From NCBI GenBank assembly GCA_022072125.1, contig JAJVIH010000020.1, forward strand, positions 62,001 to 126,000: a stretch of DNA of 64,000 nt. The letters run 5' to 3'. This DNA comes from Myxococcota bacterium (GTDB lineage: Bacteria > Myxococcota > JAJVIH01). The position numbers were made by a program, and so were the translations under genes. The notes under the pieces were generated by a model that was not told the origin of the DNA, searched no databases, and saw only the letters and a list, made by a program, of their open reading frames with translations. Shown piece by piece: positions 34,706 to 44,832 of the stretch (positions are counted from its first letter, which is position 1; every line of letters begins with the position of its first letter).

Positions 34706-37700
34706 TCAGGGTGAGCGATCGCCGGTGGCCGCGAAGTTGCCCATGCGGTACAGGCCGTCGTCGGTGGCGATCCACACCTCGCGGCGGCCGGTGGCCGGAT
34801 CATGCCACACCGCCACGTCGTTGATTTTGGTCACGCTGGAGCCAATGCCGAAAATGCTGGCGCGGTAGTTGAAGAAGCCCGCGTTCTCGTTCTCCCAGAC
34901 GATTTGATCGTATGGGGCCTTGAAGCGTCCCAGGCTGTTGTCGGCCGTGAACCAGACATCCTTCTTCGTGGAATCAACCGGATTGTTGTTGGGCGTGGTG
35001 GATGGATCCACGTACATCGCCGTCAACATCGGGTGGCGCGGGCCGGTGGTCAGACCGTCCGTTCCGCTGGAAGAATAGATGGTTCTCTTCGCGGAACTGC
35101 TGGCGTCGCTCGAGGAAGTGAACGTCGTGAAGTCATTGATCTTCACCACGCCTTGGTTCTGGGCGGTCAACCAGAGGTTGTTGCTGGCGCCGCGGCCCAC
35201 CTCGATCACGTTGTCGTTTCCACCAAAGAAATCGAACGCCACGGTCGAGGTGTCGCAGTTGGTGCGGTTGTTGTAGTTGGGCACGCGGCGCAGACCGTTG
35301 GCGTCGTTGCCGAGAGCCGCCCACATCACGCCGCCCGCAAACTCAAACCCGTTGAGGGTGGGATCGTCTGCGGTTCCGTCGGTTCCCTCCAGGCATTTGA
35401 AGGATGGCGAGGTGATCGCCAGGCTGGTCAGGTTGGCCTGGGTGTAGCCGTCGCGCGTGCCCACGTACAGGTTGGAGCCATCCGAGCCGAAGGCGGTGAT
35501 GTCGTCGGCGACACTGCTCAGGGCCGCTTCGACGCCATTCTCGCCCTGCACCGCCGCATTCGACGGATTCAGGCTGAACAGCAGCGCCGCCGGTCCCGTG
35601 GGTGCGTCCTCGCCGAAATACACCAGGCCGCTGGTGGCGAACACCTTGCCCAGACCGCCATTGGCCAGCGGCGGATTGGTGGACGTGGTGATCAGGTTGT
35701 CGTTGGTGTTCCAGTGGTACCAGTACATGTCCTTGCAGGTGTTGTCGGCGCCGCTGCAGCCGTCCTTGACCATGAACACATCGGCGGCGTTGGTTCCGCT
35801 GGTCGAGGGAACCACATCCACCGACCGGATATTCCCCGGTGCGCTCGCGATCTTCGAGAACCCGTTGATGGTGACGGTGATGTTCTGGGCAGGGCTGGTC
35901 AGAGGCGGACTGGTGGTCTTGGCCTGCAGGCGGACGGTCAGGTTTTCGGTGGCGCCGCAGTCTTTCGTCTGCTGGCAGGCGACGAAGATCGCCTCTCCGG
36001 TAGCGCCGGTCACCTGCAGGGTGGTTCCGCGGCTGGCGTAGGTCTTGGGATCAATGAATTCCTGCGCCTTGCCCGAAGTGACCGTCCATTCCAGGTTGGG
36101 AACGGTGGCGGTGCAGCCGGGGCCGTAGGAGTCCTTGCCAATCACCTTCACCGTATCGCCGATCATCACCGTCTGGCTGGAGGGCGAAGCCACCGCCACC
36201 AGGGCGTTGTTCGGTCCGACAAAGAAGTTGCCCGTGACCACGCTGGCCGTGCAGGAGTCATTGCCCTGGCCATGGAATTTGACCTGCTGGGCGCCCGTCG
36301 GCTGACCAGAGGCGACCCGCACGGTGAAGTTGGCGTTGCCGCTGGAGTTGACCGTGACCTGACGGCGCGCGCCGCCGCCCGTGAACAGGCCGGAGGTGGT
36401 GCAACCATCCACTTGATAGCCGCTGTTGGGGGCCAGCGTACCGTCAACCGGGTTGTCGAATTGGTCGCGCGCCTGCACGGTGACGCTCAGGCTTTCGGTG
36501 TTGTCATTCAGCAGGCATTCGACGCCGGAGCGGGTGCTGGGCGCGTCCAGCGTGGTGATCTGGAATTTGCTGGTGTCGGCGGCGGCCGGGCGCACTTCGA
36601 TGACATTGCTGTCCACCGTGCTGTTGGGAATCGAAGGCGTGATGGTCGCGCGCAGGTACATGCGGCCCTTCGGCGAGGTGTTCTGCACCACCTGACGCTC
36701 CGAGATGGTGAAGTCCACGAAGGAGCCGCCGGCGGTGCCGCCGCTGGTGGTTCCATCAAGCACGCCCGTGCCGGTCATCGCCGCATCGGTGCCGGCGTTG
36801 AAGGCCTGAATGCTGATATTCGAACTGGCCATGTTCTTCGGATTGCCGAATTGATCCTGCACCTCGATGCGAACCGGGTTGCCGCCCATCTTCAGATTGG
36901 CGGAAGCCACCGCGCTGGCGATGACGGGCGTATCCACCGTGGTGGTCGCGCCGCGCTTGAAGACAATCTTGTTGGCGGCGGCGGCGTTGACCACGATATT
37001 GGTTTTACTGCCCGTGATGGAGCCGGTCACCGAATCCGTCGCGGACAACGTGCAGTTGGGCGGTGAAGCCACCTTGGGCGTGAACCTTCCGGAGAAGGAC
37101 TTGATGCCCAGATCGCCAGACGCGATGCTGCCGCTGCCTGGCGTGTCTCCGGTCAGTTTGCAGGTCCAGTCGAAATTGACCGTGCCGGTATAACCAGTGG
37201 CGCGGTTGCCATTCTGATCCAGGGCCTCGACGACAATGTCGTAGGAGGTTCCCGCCGTCAGCGCGCCCGCCTGGGTGTCCACCGACAGGCTGACCGCGGC
37301 GCCCGGAGTGATGTTGATGGAGTGATCGCTGGTGGAAGTCAGCGTCGGGCTGCCGGTGTTTTCCTCGCCGCGGATCTGGATGGTCTCCACCTTCGTGTGC
37401 TGGAAGGCGTTGCCGGTCTTGGTGAAGGTCGCCCGGCCGTTGACCGTATTCGCGCTCTGGGAGGTGAAGGTGAAATTGCCCGCCGTGCCGCTGCGCAATA
37501 CGATTTTGATCGAACGTCCATTGTCGTTGGACACCCAGCGATCGCTGGAGTCGCGCACTTCCACCACGAAGTCATTCCACTTGTCGGTGGAAGGAACCGA
37601 GGTGGGCGGGAGGGTCGAGAACGCCAGCTTGGCGGCGGCGCCGAATCCGACATTCAGGTTGGTGTTGGCCTTCACCGCCGGAGCGTTTTCAGAAGCCACG

Positions 37701-40700
37701 TTGACCTGCACTGTCTCCTGCACCGTGCCGGCGGTCACCGTGTAGCTGAAATCGCCATTGGTCAGCGGAGCCTGACGGTTGGCGAGCCCGGGGTTGGAAT
37801 CCGCCGGCGCGGTGATCCGTGTTCCGTTGGCCTGGCTCAACTCATCCGTGCCATTGGCGTTGAGGCCAACGGTGACATTCGACAAATAATCGGCGGAGTT
37901 GGTGACCTTGTTGTTGTACAGGTCGAAGGCCGAACCCGAAATCGTCGAAGTCGAGGTGTTGTCCGCTGGGATGGACTGCAGGTTCGCCTGAATGGTGTAC
38001 GAAGACGGCTCCGCGGGCTTGAGAGTGATGTTGGAGGTTGAACTGATCGCCGTGGAGGTGATCGTTCCGGTCAGCACATAGTCATGGGTGGCGTCCGTCA
38101 GGTTTTTGCGTTGCGAAACCCTGGCGAAGGTCGCCTTGCCGCCCACCGACACATCGCCATTGACCGTCGCGGTCGCCACGGAAGAAGCAGAGGAGACGCC
38201 GGCCAGGAAGAATTTGTTGTCGTCCCCGGCGGAAGTCAGGGTGACGCTGTCGCCATGAATCAGGCGGGGCGCGCCCTGGGCGTCGGTCGGGGTGACCACC
38301 ACATCCACTTCCTCGCCCGCTTTCCAGGTGGTTTTCGCTGGCGTCACCGTGACACCGGCGACCGCGCCGGCTTCCACCGTCACCGTAGCGCTGTTTCCAG
38401 AGGAAGAGGAAGCGGGCTGGGCCTGCACGGCGGTCACGCTGATGCGTCCCGTGCCCTGGTTCTGGCCATTGGCGCGCACATTGAAGCTGAGCATGCCCCC
38501 GTTCACCGCCACCTGATGGCCCGCGGTTCCCGCGTCGGCGTCGGCTTCCACCACGTCCATATTGTTCAATGGACCAAAGGTATCCGTGATGAATCCGATG
38601 GTGAACAAGGTTCCGTTGGCGAGGGTGTTGCCGAAGCGGTCCTTCAGCGTATCGGTGGTGACGGAAGTGGTGCGGGCGGCGGTGTTGCCCGTCCAGCCGC
38701 CGGAATTGGGCCGCAGGGTGGCCGTGCCGCGGGTCACCGTGATGGTCTGGTTGCCGGGCTTGGAGGGCGTTACCGTGATGGTCTGGGTCTTGTTGATGGA
38801 ACCCGAAACCGCGCGCAGGGTGAAGTTCTCCGCGATGATGTAGTAGCGGCCCGCGAAAGTGACGGAACCCGCGGGTTGCGCTGAAGTTCCGCTGAAGGGC
38901 GTTCCCGCGGTTCCCGGCTCCGGTCCGGTGCGCAGGGTGCTGGTGCCGCCGGTGGCGTCAAGGTCAACCGGGTCGGCTTCCAGTTCGCGCGGGGCGTCAT
39001 ACTGATCGCGGGCGACCACTTTGACATCAATATTTTCTCCCGCTTCCCAGGTGGTTTTGTTGGGCGTGAACTGGAAGGCCAGGTTGTTCAGGCCGTAGGC
39101 GCCCACCTTCACCGCGCTGGCCGCCTGGACACGGGTTCCGTCATTCAACGGATTGCCGCTTCCATCCACGGACTCGGTATTGATGTACTGGCAGCCCTGG
39201 GTGGCCCCACCCTGCAACTTGATGGTGATCTTGCCATCCACATCGGTGGTTTTGGTGGTGACCTTGTCGTTTTCCGGATCGTCATCGGAATGGATGCGGG
39301 AATTGGAGGAGCGCAGCGTGGTGAAGTTGTCGCATACGGTATGACCGTTCACGATCTTGGTGTAACTCGCCGACAGCGGATTATCCGCCAGGGTCACCAG
39401 CACGCGGGTGCCGGTGGCGGCGATATTCTCGAAGCGGTCGCGCAGCGCCGTGGAGGTGAAGGTCTTGATATGCTCATTGGCGGTGGTGGCCGCGCCAAAA
39501 TCGTTGTGGATGATCATGGCAGGAGCGCCGCCGCCGCCGGGGTTGTCCGTGGTGTTGAACTTCACATCGTGAGTATCGGACGGCGCCGCCGGATCCACGG
39601 TTATCAGGGCGGTCTGAGAGTTCACCGCTCCCACCGTGGAGCGCAGGTTGAATGTACCGCGCTTCCGGTAGTTGATATTGTTGAAGGTTGCGTCGCCGGT
39701 TCCCAGGGTGGGATTTCCCGTGATGGTGGATGGCGTCGAGCCGGTCCCCTGCCACAATCCCTGCTGGAAGGTGGTGGTCTTGACCAGGGTGGGGTTGGCG
39801 GCGTCCAAGGTAATGGTGTCGGTGTCCATCAACCGCTTGAGACCATACTGATCACGGGGGGTCACGGTGATGGTGAAAAGCTGGCCCGCCGTCCAGGTGG
39901 TGGTGTTGGGGTTGAGACCGATATCGAAGCTGACAATCGGACCTCCCGATACCTTGAAATTCTGGCCCAGCCTGCTGGACAGATTGGGATCCTTCCATTC
40001 GAGTTGGCGCTCGCAATCGTTGTCGCGGGTGGAATCGTTGACCGCCAAATCCGGCAGTTCCACCGCGCTCACGAAGAAGCGGCCAAAGCCCTGGGTCGCG
40101 CCGGATTTCAGCACGAACGAAACCTGGCTGTTGGCGTCGGTCTTGAGTTGGACGCCGCTGATCGTGCTATCCGCATCCGTCACTCCTTCAAAATCGGAGC
40201 CGGTCGCCGGGAAGGGCTGGCGGACCGCATCCAGCGTGTCGGTGGAGGAATAACTGACCGTCACCAGCACGTTGGCGCCAACCAGGTTGCCCTTGATGTC
40301 CTTCAATTGCGATGAAGTGAGGGTAAAACGTTTTTCCGCATTGGTGGGACCCGCCACATCCGGATGGGCGCGCACATCCACGCCCGCCACGCTGGTGCGC
40401 AGCGGTTGGGTATTGGCCGTGCAGTTGGATGGCGTGCTGAAGGTTCCCGCGGCGGGCGGCCCGGGGTTCACGGTGGTGATGGCGATGGTGGTCGCGGGCA
40501 GGCTCCCGCCCGAGATCGAAAATTCCAGCGGCTTGGTGCGTTCCAGATAACGGAAGCCGGTCCAGGTGGCCTGTCCGGAAGAGACGGTTTTGGTGGACGG
40601 CAGGGTCAGTTCCGGCGGCCCTGGCAGGAAATCGCCGTTGGCGCCCTTGCCCGCCGAGAAGGACAATTGGAGTTGGGTGCTGTTGTTGGTGGTGACGATA

Positions 40701-43700
40701 TTGCCAAAGGAATCCTTCAATTGCGCCGTGACATTGAACCGCTGACCCACCCGGATGGTCTGGTTGGCGACCAGGACGACGCTGGCGGCGGCCCCCGGCA
40801 GCACGGTGATCACCTTGGAACCCGTGCCCACCCCTCCCGGACCAGTGACATTGATGGTCAGGCTGCCCGCCTGCTGGCCCACGTCAATTTCAAAACTGAT
40901 CGATCCGTTCGCCGGGGTGACCTGATGGCCCCCCGCCGCGGCGTCCGCGTCCGAGGAGACAAAGGTTCCCGCTGTCAACGTCGCGGTGAGATTGGGCTTG
41001 GCGTTCACCGGGTTGCCCTGCGCATCCTTGATGTCGGTGCAGGTGATGGTGACGCGCGTGTTGACCGTCGGCGTATCGCTGGAGGAGGTGCAGTTGAAGG
41101 TTCCGGCCGGGTTGCCCGGGATGAGGGTGATGCCCACCGATCCCGTGGCGGTGGAGCCCTCGCGGCGGCCGCGCAGGGTGACGGTCGCGTTGCCAGGGGT
41201 CTTGGAGGATTTGTAGGTCACGCAGATTTTCTGCGCGCTGGCCTTGACCTCCACCACGCCAGTGGTGGCGGGATCGTCATCCGGCGATGACAGGGTTCCG
41301 CCGCCCGTCAGGGAGGCCTCGAATACCTCTCCGTTGGGAACCAGGTTGCCCTGGGCGTCCTTGAGATTTTCGGAACAGACCTGCGAGGTGCTGACCTCGT
41401 CGGCGACAATTTCGCTTGGCGTCGCGGTGACCGTGAGCGTACCAGCCGGCGGACCGGAGATGAGATCAAAATTGAGCGATCCGGTCGCCGTCCCCGGGGC
41501 CGCGGCGGCAGCCGTGAAGTTGGCTGTTCCGGTTTGGTTGGGCGCCCGCACTTCCACCGTAACCACGCCGTTGTTGACGGCGACCTGAACGCCGGGTTCG
41601 GGTCCCACGTCCACGGCGTTGATATTCAGGCTTCCCGTGGAGGTCAGGGTGATCAGGGTTCCATCGCGCACAAGCTGGTTGGCGGAGTCGCGCACCGGCC
41701 CGATGTCCACGGTGGTGGAATCCACGCCATTGGCTACCAGGGTTGTCTTCCCCGCTTTCAGCGGAATCGAACCCACGGCGGGCCCAAGGGTGATCACATC
41801 GCGGCAGACTTCCTCGGAACTGTTGGCGCCGTCGTAAACCGTCAGGCAGAAGCTGAGTTGTCCGCCTTCATTGGGAGCGATGAACTGGGCGTGCGCCGAA
41901 TTGACGCCCTGCAGGTTCACGTTGCCGGTGCGCACGCGCCAGACATAGGTGATCTGCCCGCCCTGCGGCTGGAAGCTGCCAGATCCATCCAGTTCCACCA
42001 CGTCGCCAAAGCTGGGGGTGGCGCCGGGGCGCGAACGGTTGTTGACCGCGTTGATAATGGCCACCGGCGGCGTGGCGGGAAACGGCGATCCGACTTCGAC
42101 GGAGACCAGCGCGGGGGCGCTGTTGGCCTTGCCATCGTTCACCACCAGCGAAAACACCATGCGGTCTGAACTGCCCGGGGCCGTGAATCGCGGCGTGGCC
42201 GAACGCGGATCCGTCAGGGGGGCGAAAATGCCCTGGACCTGCACCCAGCGGTAATTGATGTTGTCGCCATCCGGGTCGCGGGAACCCGTGCCGTTCAGGG
42301 TCACCACCTGGTTGACGCCAATCTTGATGGGATCTCCCGCGTTGGCCACTGGCGGCCGGTTGGTGACCTCGTTGGCGACGATGATCTTCACCTTGGATTC
42401 GGAGGAAGACAGGATGCCATCGTTGACGATCAGGCCGAACTCCATGGTTTGCGGTTTGTCCGGAGCGACGAAAATCGGGTTGACGGTGCGCGGTCCGCTG
42501 ATCTTGACGACATCACCGCTGATCTGACGCCAGTTGTAGAAAAGGGTGTCCCCATCATTGTCAAAAGAACCCGCGCCATAGAGGGTGACCTGGGCGCCCG
42601 GCGCCACTGTCTGCTGAACCCCCGAGTTGGCCTCGGGCGGAAGATTGCCGCGCTTGACGCGCACGGAAACGAAATCGGGCGAACTGTTGCTCTTTCCATC
42701 GCTGACGATGAGCGCGAACTCATAAAACCCATCCGTGTTGAACGATGGCGTCGTAATGGAGACGGATTCGCGGTTCTCCAGAACAATCACTTCGGGCCCT
42801 GCAACCTGGCTCCAAGTGTAGGTCAGCCTGTCCCGATCGGGATCAAAGCTCCGCGAGCCGCTCAGGGTGACGCTCTGCCCGACGTTGATGACGCGGTCTT
42901 CGCCGGCGCTGGCTACCGGAGAACGGTTGGTTTCATCGGGCCGGGCGTTGACGGTCACCGTGGCGGGGTTGCTGGAATCCAGGCCATCGGAAACGGTCAC
43001 GGCGAACTGGTATTCGCCGGAAGAGGCCGCCCTGAACCAGGGGAAGGCGCTGTTCTGGTTGTTCAGGGACACCGTGGTTCCACTCACCTGCTTCCACGTG
43101 TGGAAGATGCGATCATTTTCCGGGTCGGTGGACGCGGAAGAATTCATGATCACGATGGTTCCCGTACGCACGGACATGGGAGTCATCACCTTGGCCAGGG
43201 GGGGGCGATTTTCCTTCTTCACAATGGTGATGCGAACAATGTCTTCCTTGCTCGACACTTCACCGTCAAACACCGTCAGGGAGAAATCCACCGAAGTGTC
43301 GCGGGGCACGTCGGGCGCGGTGAACGTGGGATTGGCCGCCGTGTTGGAGTTGAGCCGGATGCTTTCCGGTCCCGACATTTTCACCCAGCGGTAGGTCAAC
43401 GGCTTTCCTTCCGGGTCGAACGAAGCGGCGCCATCCAACTGAACAAGCTGATTGGGCTTCACGCGCTGATCGGGACCGGCGTTGGCGACCGGCGGCAGGT
43501 TCTTGAATTCGCGGACCACAAAAATGGTCACCCGGTCCGGCTTGGAAGGAATGCCATCCGAATTGGTGACAACCAGATCGAAATTCAGCGTCACTTCACG
43601 CTCGGGAGCGGTGAACCGCGCCACCGCCTCGGCCCGTCCGGTGATGGTCACACCCACCGGATCCGAAGGATCCTGACGCCAGTCATAACGCAATTGCAGG

Positions 43701-44542
43701 TTATTGGGATCACTGGACTGGGAGCCGTCGAGGATCACCACCTGCGAGAACCCCACTGTCTGGTCCGGACCCGCATTGGCGACGCCAGGGACCCTCGCCC
43801 GCTGAACCAGGAACTGGTAGGTTTCGGAGGCCCGCCCGCCGCGTCCATCCTCGACCACCAATTCAATTTCCATCCGGGTTTCCGTGGCGGGAGCGGTGAA
43901 CACCAGGATGGGCGCCCGTGAATCCTCAATTGTCGCCTTGGGACCGCCATCCTTCTGAACCCACTGATACGTCAGTTGGTCGCCGTCGGGGTCCGTGGCC
44001 TGGGGATCCAGTTCAACCCGTTGCTGGAAATTGACCACCCGGGAGCTGTTCTTGGTTGCAATGACAGGATTGTTGTTGGGCGGCCCAACATCGGGAGTCA
44101 CATCCGGAGTATCGGCGTCCGTCCCGGTAGCGGCGTCGGCGTCCACGCCTCCGTCGCTGGGAGGCGGACGTTCGGCGTCCAGGACCCGGATTTCAACAAT
44201 ATCCGGATTGGAGTCGCTGACGCCGTTGTTCACCACCAGGGCGACCAGGTGAACGCCCGGCTGGGAAGGAATAAAACTGGTCGAGGCTTTGGATTCCGGA
44301 TTGGGCAGGGCGGAATTCTGGGGCTGGCGGATAAAGGACCATGTATAGGTCAACTGGCGGTTCTTCGAGTCGCTGCTGCCGCTGCCATCCAGGGTGACAG
44401 GATCGCCTACTCTGCCAATTTTGTTCTCACCCGCAATCGCGATGGGGAGTTCTTCCGCATCTATGGTAGGCGGAACACAACCAGCCCCCCACATGGAAAG
44501 AACAAGAATACCCGTTACGGCAAGAGAAAGACGCTTGCTCAT
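34706..44542 (-). CDS. giant multi-domain surface lipoprotein (PKD and bacterial Ig-like repeats)
   Basis: 3,278 residues from the ATG at 44542, with signal MSKRLSLAVTGILVLSMWGAGC (lipobox GAGC). Residues about 30-915 hold nine PKD-like modules, each starting like PPVANAGPDQ and containing YxW; a Asp/Ala/Thr/Pro linker (VDADAATGTDADTPDVTPDV) splits the first two. About 916-2890 is a long array of Big_1/invasin-like Ig modules with spacers such as DQYG/DQFGNP. The last about 390 residues (from GNIRSVDVVPS) look like a beta-propeller ending VWIATDDGLYRMGN. It is presumably displayed at the surface as an adhesin or recognition rod. A hairpin terminator precedes the ATG and another follows the stop. 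Confidence 0.88.
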   Translation of the reverse strand: MSKRLSLAVTGILVLSMWGAGCVPPTIDAEELPIAIAGENKIGRVGDPVTLDGSGSSDSKNRQLTYTWSFIRQPQNSALPNPESKASTSFIPSQPGVHLVALVVNNGVSDSNPDIVEIRVLDAERPPPSDGGVDADAATGTDADTPDVTPDVGPPNNNPVIATKNSSRVVNFQQRVELDPQATDPDGDQLTYQWVQKDGGPKATIEDSRAPILVFTAPATETRMEIELVVEDGRGGRASETYQFLVQRARVPGVANAGPDQTVGFSQVVILDGSQSSDPNNLQLRYDWRQDPSDPVGVTITGRAEAVARFTAPEREVTLNFDLVVTNSDGIPSKPDRVTIFVVREFKNLPPVANAGPDQRVKPNQLVQLDGAASFDPEGKPLTYRWVKMSGPESIRLNSNTAANPTFTAPDVPRDTSVDFSLTVFDGEVSSKEDIVRITIVKKENRPPLAKVMTPMSVRTGTIVIMNSSASTDPENDRIFHTWKQVSGTTVSLNNQNSAFPWFRAASSGEYQFAVTVSDGLDSSNPATVTVNARPDETNRSPVASAGEDRVINVGQSVTLSGSRSFDPDRDRLTYTWSQVAGPEVIVLENRESVSITTPSFNTDGFYEFALIVSDGKSNSSPDFVSVRVKRGNLPPEANSGVQQTVAPGAQVTLYGAGSFDNDGDTLFYNWRQISGDVVKISGPRTVNPIFVAPDKPQTMEFGLIVNDGILSSSESKVKIIVANEVTNRPPVANAGDPIKIGVNQVVTLNGTGSRDPDGDNINYRWVQVQGIFAPLTDPRSATPRFTAPGSSDRMVFSLVVNDGKANSAPALVSVEVGSPFPATPPVAIINAVNNRSRPGATPSFGDVVELDGSGSFQPQGGQITYVWRVRTGNVNLQGVNSAHAQFIAPNEGGQLSFCLTVYDGANSSEEVCRDVITLGPAVGSIPLKAGKTTLVANGVDSTTVDIGPVRDSANQLVRDGTLITLTSTGSLNINAVDVGPEPGVQVAVNNGVVTVEVRAPNQTGTANFTAAAAAPGTATGSLNFDLISGPPAGTLTVTATPSEIVADEVSTSQVCSENLKDAQGNLVPNGEVFEASLTGGGTLSSPDDDPATTGVVEVKASAQKICVTYKSSKTPGNATVTLRGRREGSTATGSVGITLIPGNPAGTFNCTSSSDTPTVNTRVTITCTDIKDAQGNPVNAKPNLTATLTAGTFVSSDADAAAGGHQVTPANGSISFEIDVGQQAGSLTINVTGPGGVGTGSKVITVLPGAAASVVLVANQTIRVGQRFNVTAQLKDSFGNIVTTNNSTQLQLSFSAGKGANGDFLPGPPELTLPSTKTVSSGQATWTGFRYLERTKPLEFSISGGSLPATTIAITTVNPGPPAAGTFSTPSNCTANTQPLRTSVAGVDVRAHPDVAGPTNAEKRFTLTSSQLKDIKGNLVGANVLVTVSYSSTDTLDAVRQPFPATGSDFEGVTDADSTISGVQLKTDANSQVSFVLKSGATQGFGRFFVSAVELPDLAVNDSTRDNDCERQLEWKDPNLSSRLGQNFKVSGGPIVSFDIGLNPNTTTWTAGQLFTITVTPRDQYGLKRLMDTDTITLDAANPTLVKTTTFQQGLWQGTGSTPSTITGNPTLGTGDATFNNINYRKRGTFNLRSTVGAVNSQTALITVDPAAPSDTHDVKFNTTDNPGGGGAPAMIIHNDFGAATTANEHIKTFTSTALRDRFENIAATGTRVLVTLADNPLSASYTKIVNGHTVCDNFTTLRSSNSRIHSDDDPENDKVTTKTTDVDGKITIKLQGGATQGCQYINTESVDGSGNPLNDGTRVQAASAVKVGAYGLNNLAFQFTPNKTTWEAGENIDVKVVARDQYDAPRELEADPVDLDATGGTSTLRTGPEPGTAGTPFSGTSAQPAGSVTFAGRYYIIAENFTLRAVSGSINKTQTITVTPSKPGNQTITVTRGTATLRPNSGGWTGNTAARTTSVTTDTLKDRFGNTLANGTLFTIGFITDTFGPLNNMDVVEADADAGTAGHQVAVNGGMLSFNVRANGQNQGTGRISVTAVQAQPASSSSGNSATVTVEAGAVAGVTVTPAKTTWKAGEEVDVVVTPTDAQGAPRLIHGDSVTLTSAGDDNKFFLAGVSSASSVATATVNGDVSVGGKATFARVSQRKNLTDATHDYVLTGTITSTAISSTSNITLKPAEPSSYTIQANLQSIPADNTSTSTISGSAFDLYNNKVTNSADYLSNVTVGLNANGTDELSQANGTRITAPADSNPGLANRQAPLTNGDFSYTVTAGTVQETVQVNVASENAPAVKANTNLNVGFGAAAKLAFSTLPPTSVPSTDKWNDFVVEVRDSSDRWVSNDNGRSIKIVLRSGTAGNFTFTSQSANTVNGRATFTKTGNAFQHTKVETIQIRGEENTGSPTLTSTSDHSINITPGAAVSLSVDTQAGALTAGTSYDIVVEALDQNGNRATGYTGTVNFDWTCKLTGDTPGSGSIASGDLGIKSFSGRFTPKVASPPNCTLSATDSVTGSITGSKTNIVVNAAAANKIVFKRGATTTVDTPVIASAVASANLKMGGNPVRIEVQDQFGNPKNMASSNISIQAFNAGTDAAMTGTGVLDGTTSGGTAGGSFVDFTISERQVVQNTSPKGRMYLRATITPSIPNSTVDSNVIEVRPAAADTSKFQITTLDAPSTRSGVECLLNDNTESLSVTVQARDQFDNPVDGTLAPNSGYQVDGCTTSGLFTGGGARRQVTVNSSGNANFTVRVASGQPTGAQQVKFHGQGNDSCTASVVTGNFFVGPNNALVAVASPSSQTVMIGDTVKVIGKDSYGPGCTATVPNLEWTVTSGKAQEFIDPKTYASRGTTLQVTGATGEAIFVACQQTKDCGATENLTVRLQAKTTSPPLTSPAQNITVTINGFSKIASAPGNIRSVDVVPSTSGTNAADVFMVKDGCSGADNTCKDMYWYHWNTNDNLITTSTNPPLANGGLGKVFATSGLVYFGEDAPTGPAALLFSLNPSNAAVQGENGVEAALSSVADDITAFGSDGSNLYVGTRDGYTQANLTSLAITSPSFKCLEGTDGTADDPTLNGFEFAGGVMWAALGNDANGLRRVPNYNNRTNCDTSTVAFDFFGGNDNVIEVGRGASNNLWLTAQNQGVVKINDFTTFTSSSDASSSAKRTIYSSSGTDGLTTGPRHPMLTAMYVDPSTTPNNNPVDSTKKDVWFTADNSLGRFKAPYDQIVWENENAGFFNYRASIFGIGSSVTKINDVAVWHDPATGRREVWIATDDGLYRMGNFAATGDRSP

Positions 44543-44556
44543 TGGATCACCCGGTG

Positions 44557-44594
44557 AAAAACCTCCCTTCCCTCCATTAGGAGGAAAGAGAGGT
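44557..44594 (-). promoter_or_regulatory. terminator-like hairpin in the leader of the giant gene (candidate attenuator)
   Basis: Leftward, ACCTCTCTTTCCTCC (44594-44580) pairs with GGAGGGAAGGGAGGT (44575-44561) over 15 bp with two G-U pairs, and T-rich sequence follows (44561-44557). This is an intrinsic terminator ending 14 nt before the ATG. A -10-like TACAAT (44612-44617) would start transcription just ahead of it; no good -35 is seen. A GGAGG also lies within the stem. The rest of the 44543-44832 divergent gap shows no other feature. Confidence 0.65.
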
Positions 44595-44832
44595 CCCGCT
44601 TCTGCTTCCAAATTGTACACCCAATGCAATCCTACCGGTGGCTCCATGGCCGGTCAAATTAAGGCGGCCAGATTGGGCGCGTATCCGGATGCTTTATCCC
44701 GGGATTCCATGTTTCGTCCGCCCCTTTCCCTGGCCCCGCCGGGGAATACGGATGCATGACCCGTCCTTGACACCCTTCATGCAGGGGCGATACTTGACCG
44801 GATACTGGCCCAGACTGACGCATGGGGCGCTG

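Noticed and set aside
34802-37066. A 754-codon plus-strand frame opposite the end of the giant lipoprotein, and other long frames through it.
   Set aside because: They are mirrors of a continuous minus-strand gene with repeated PKD/Ig modules and have no signal or domain of their own.
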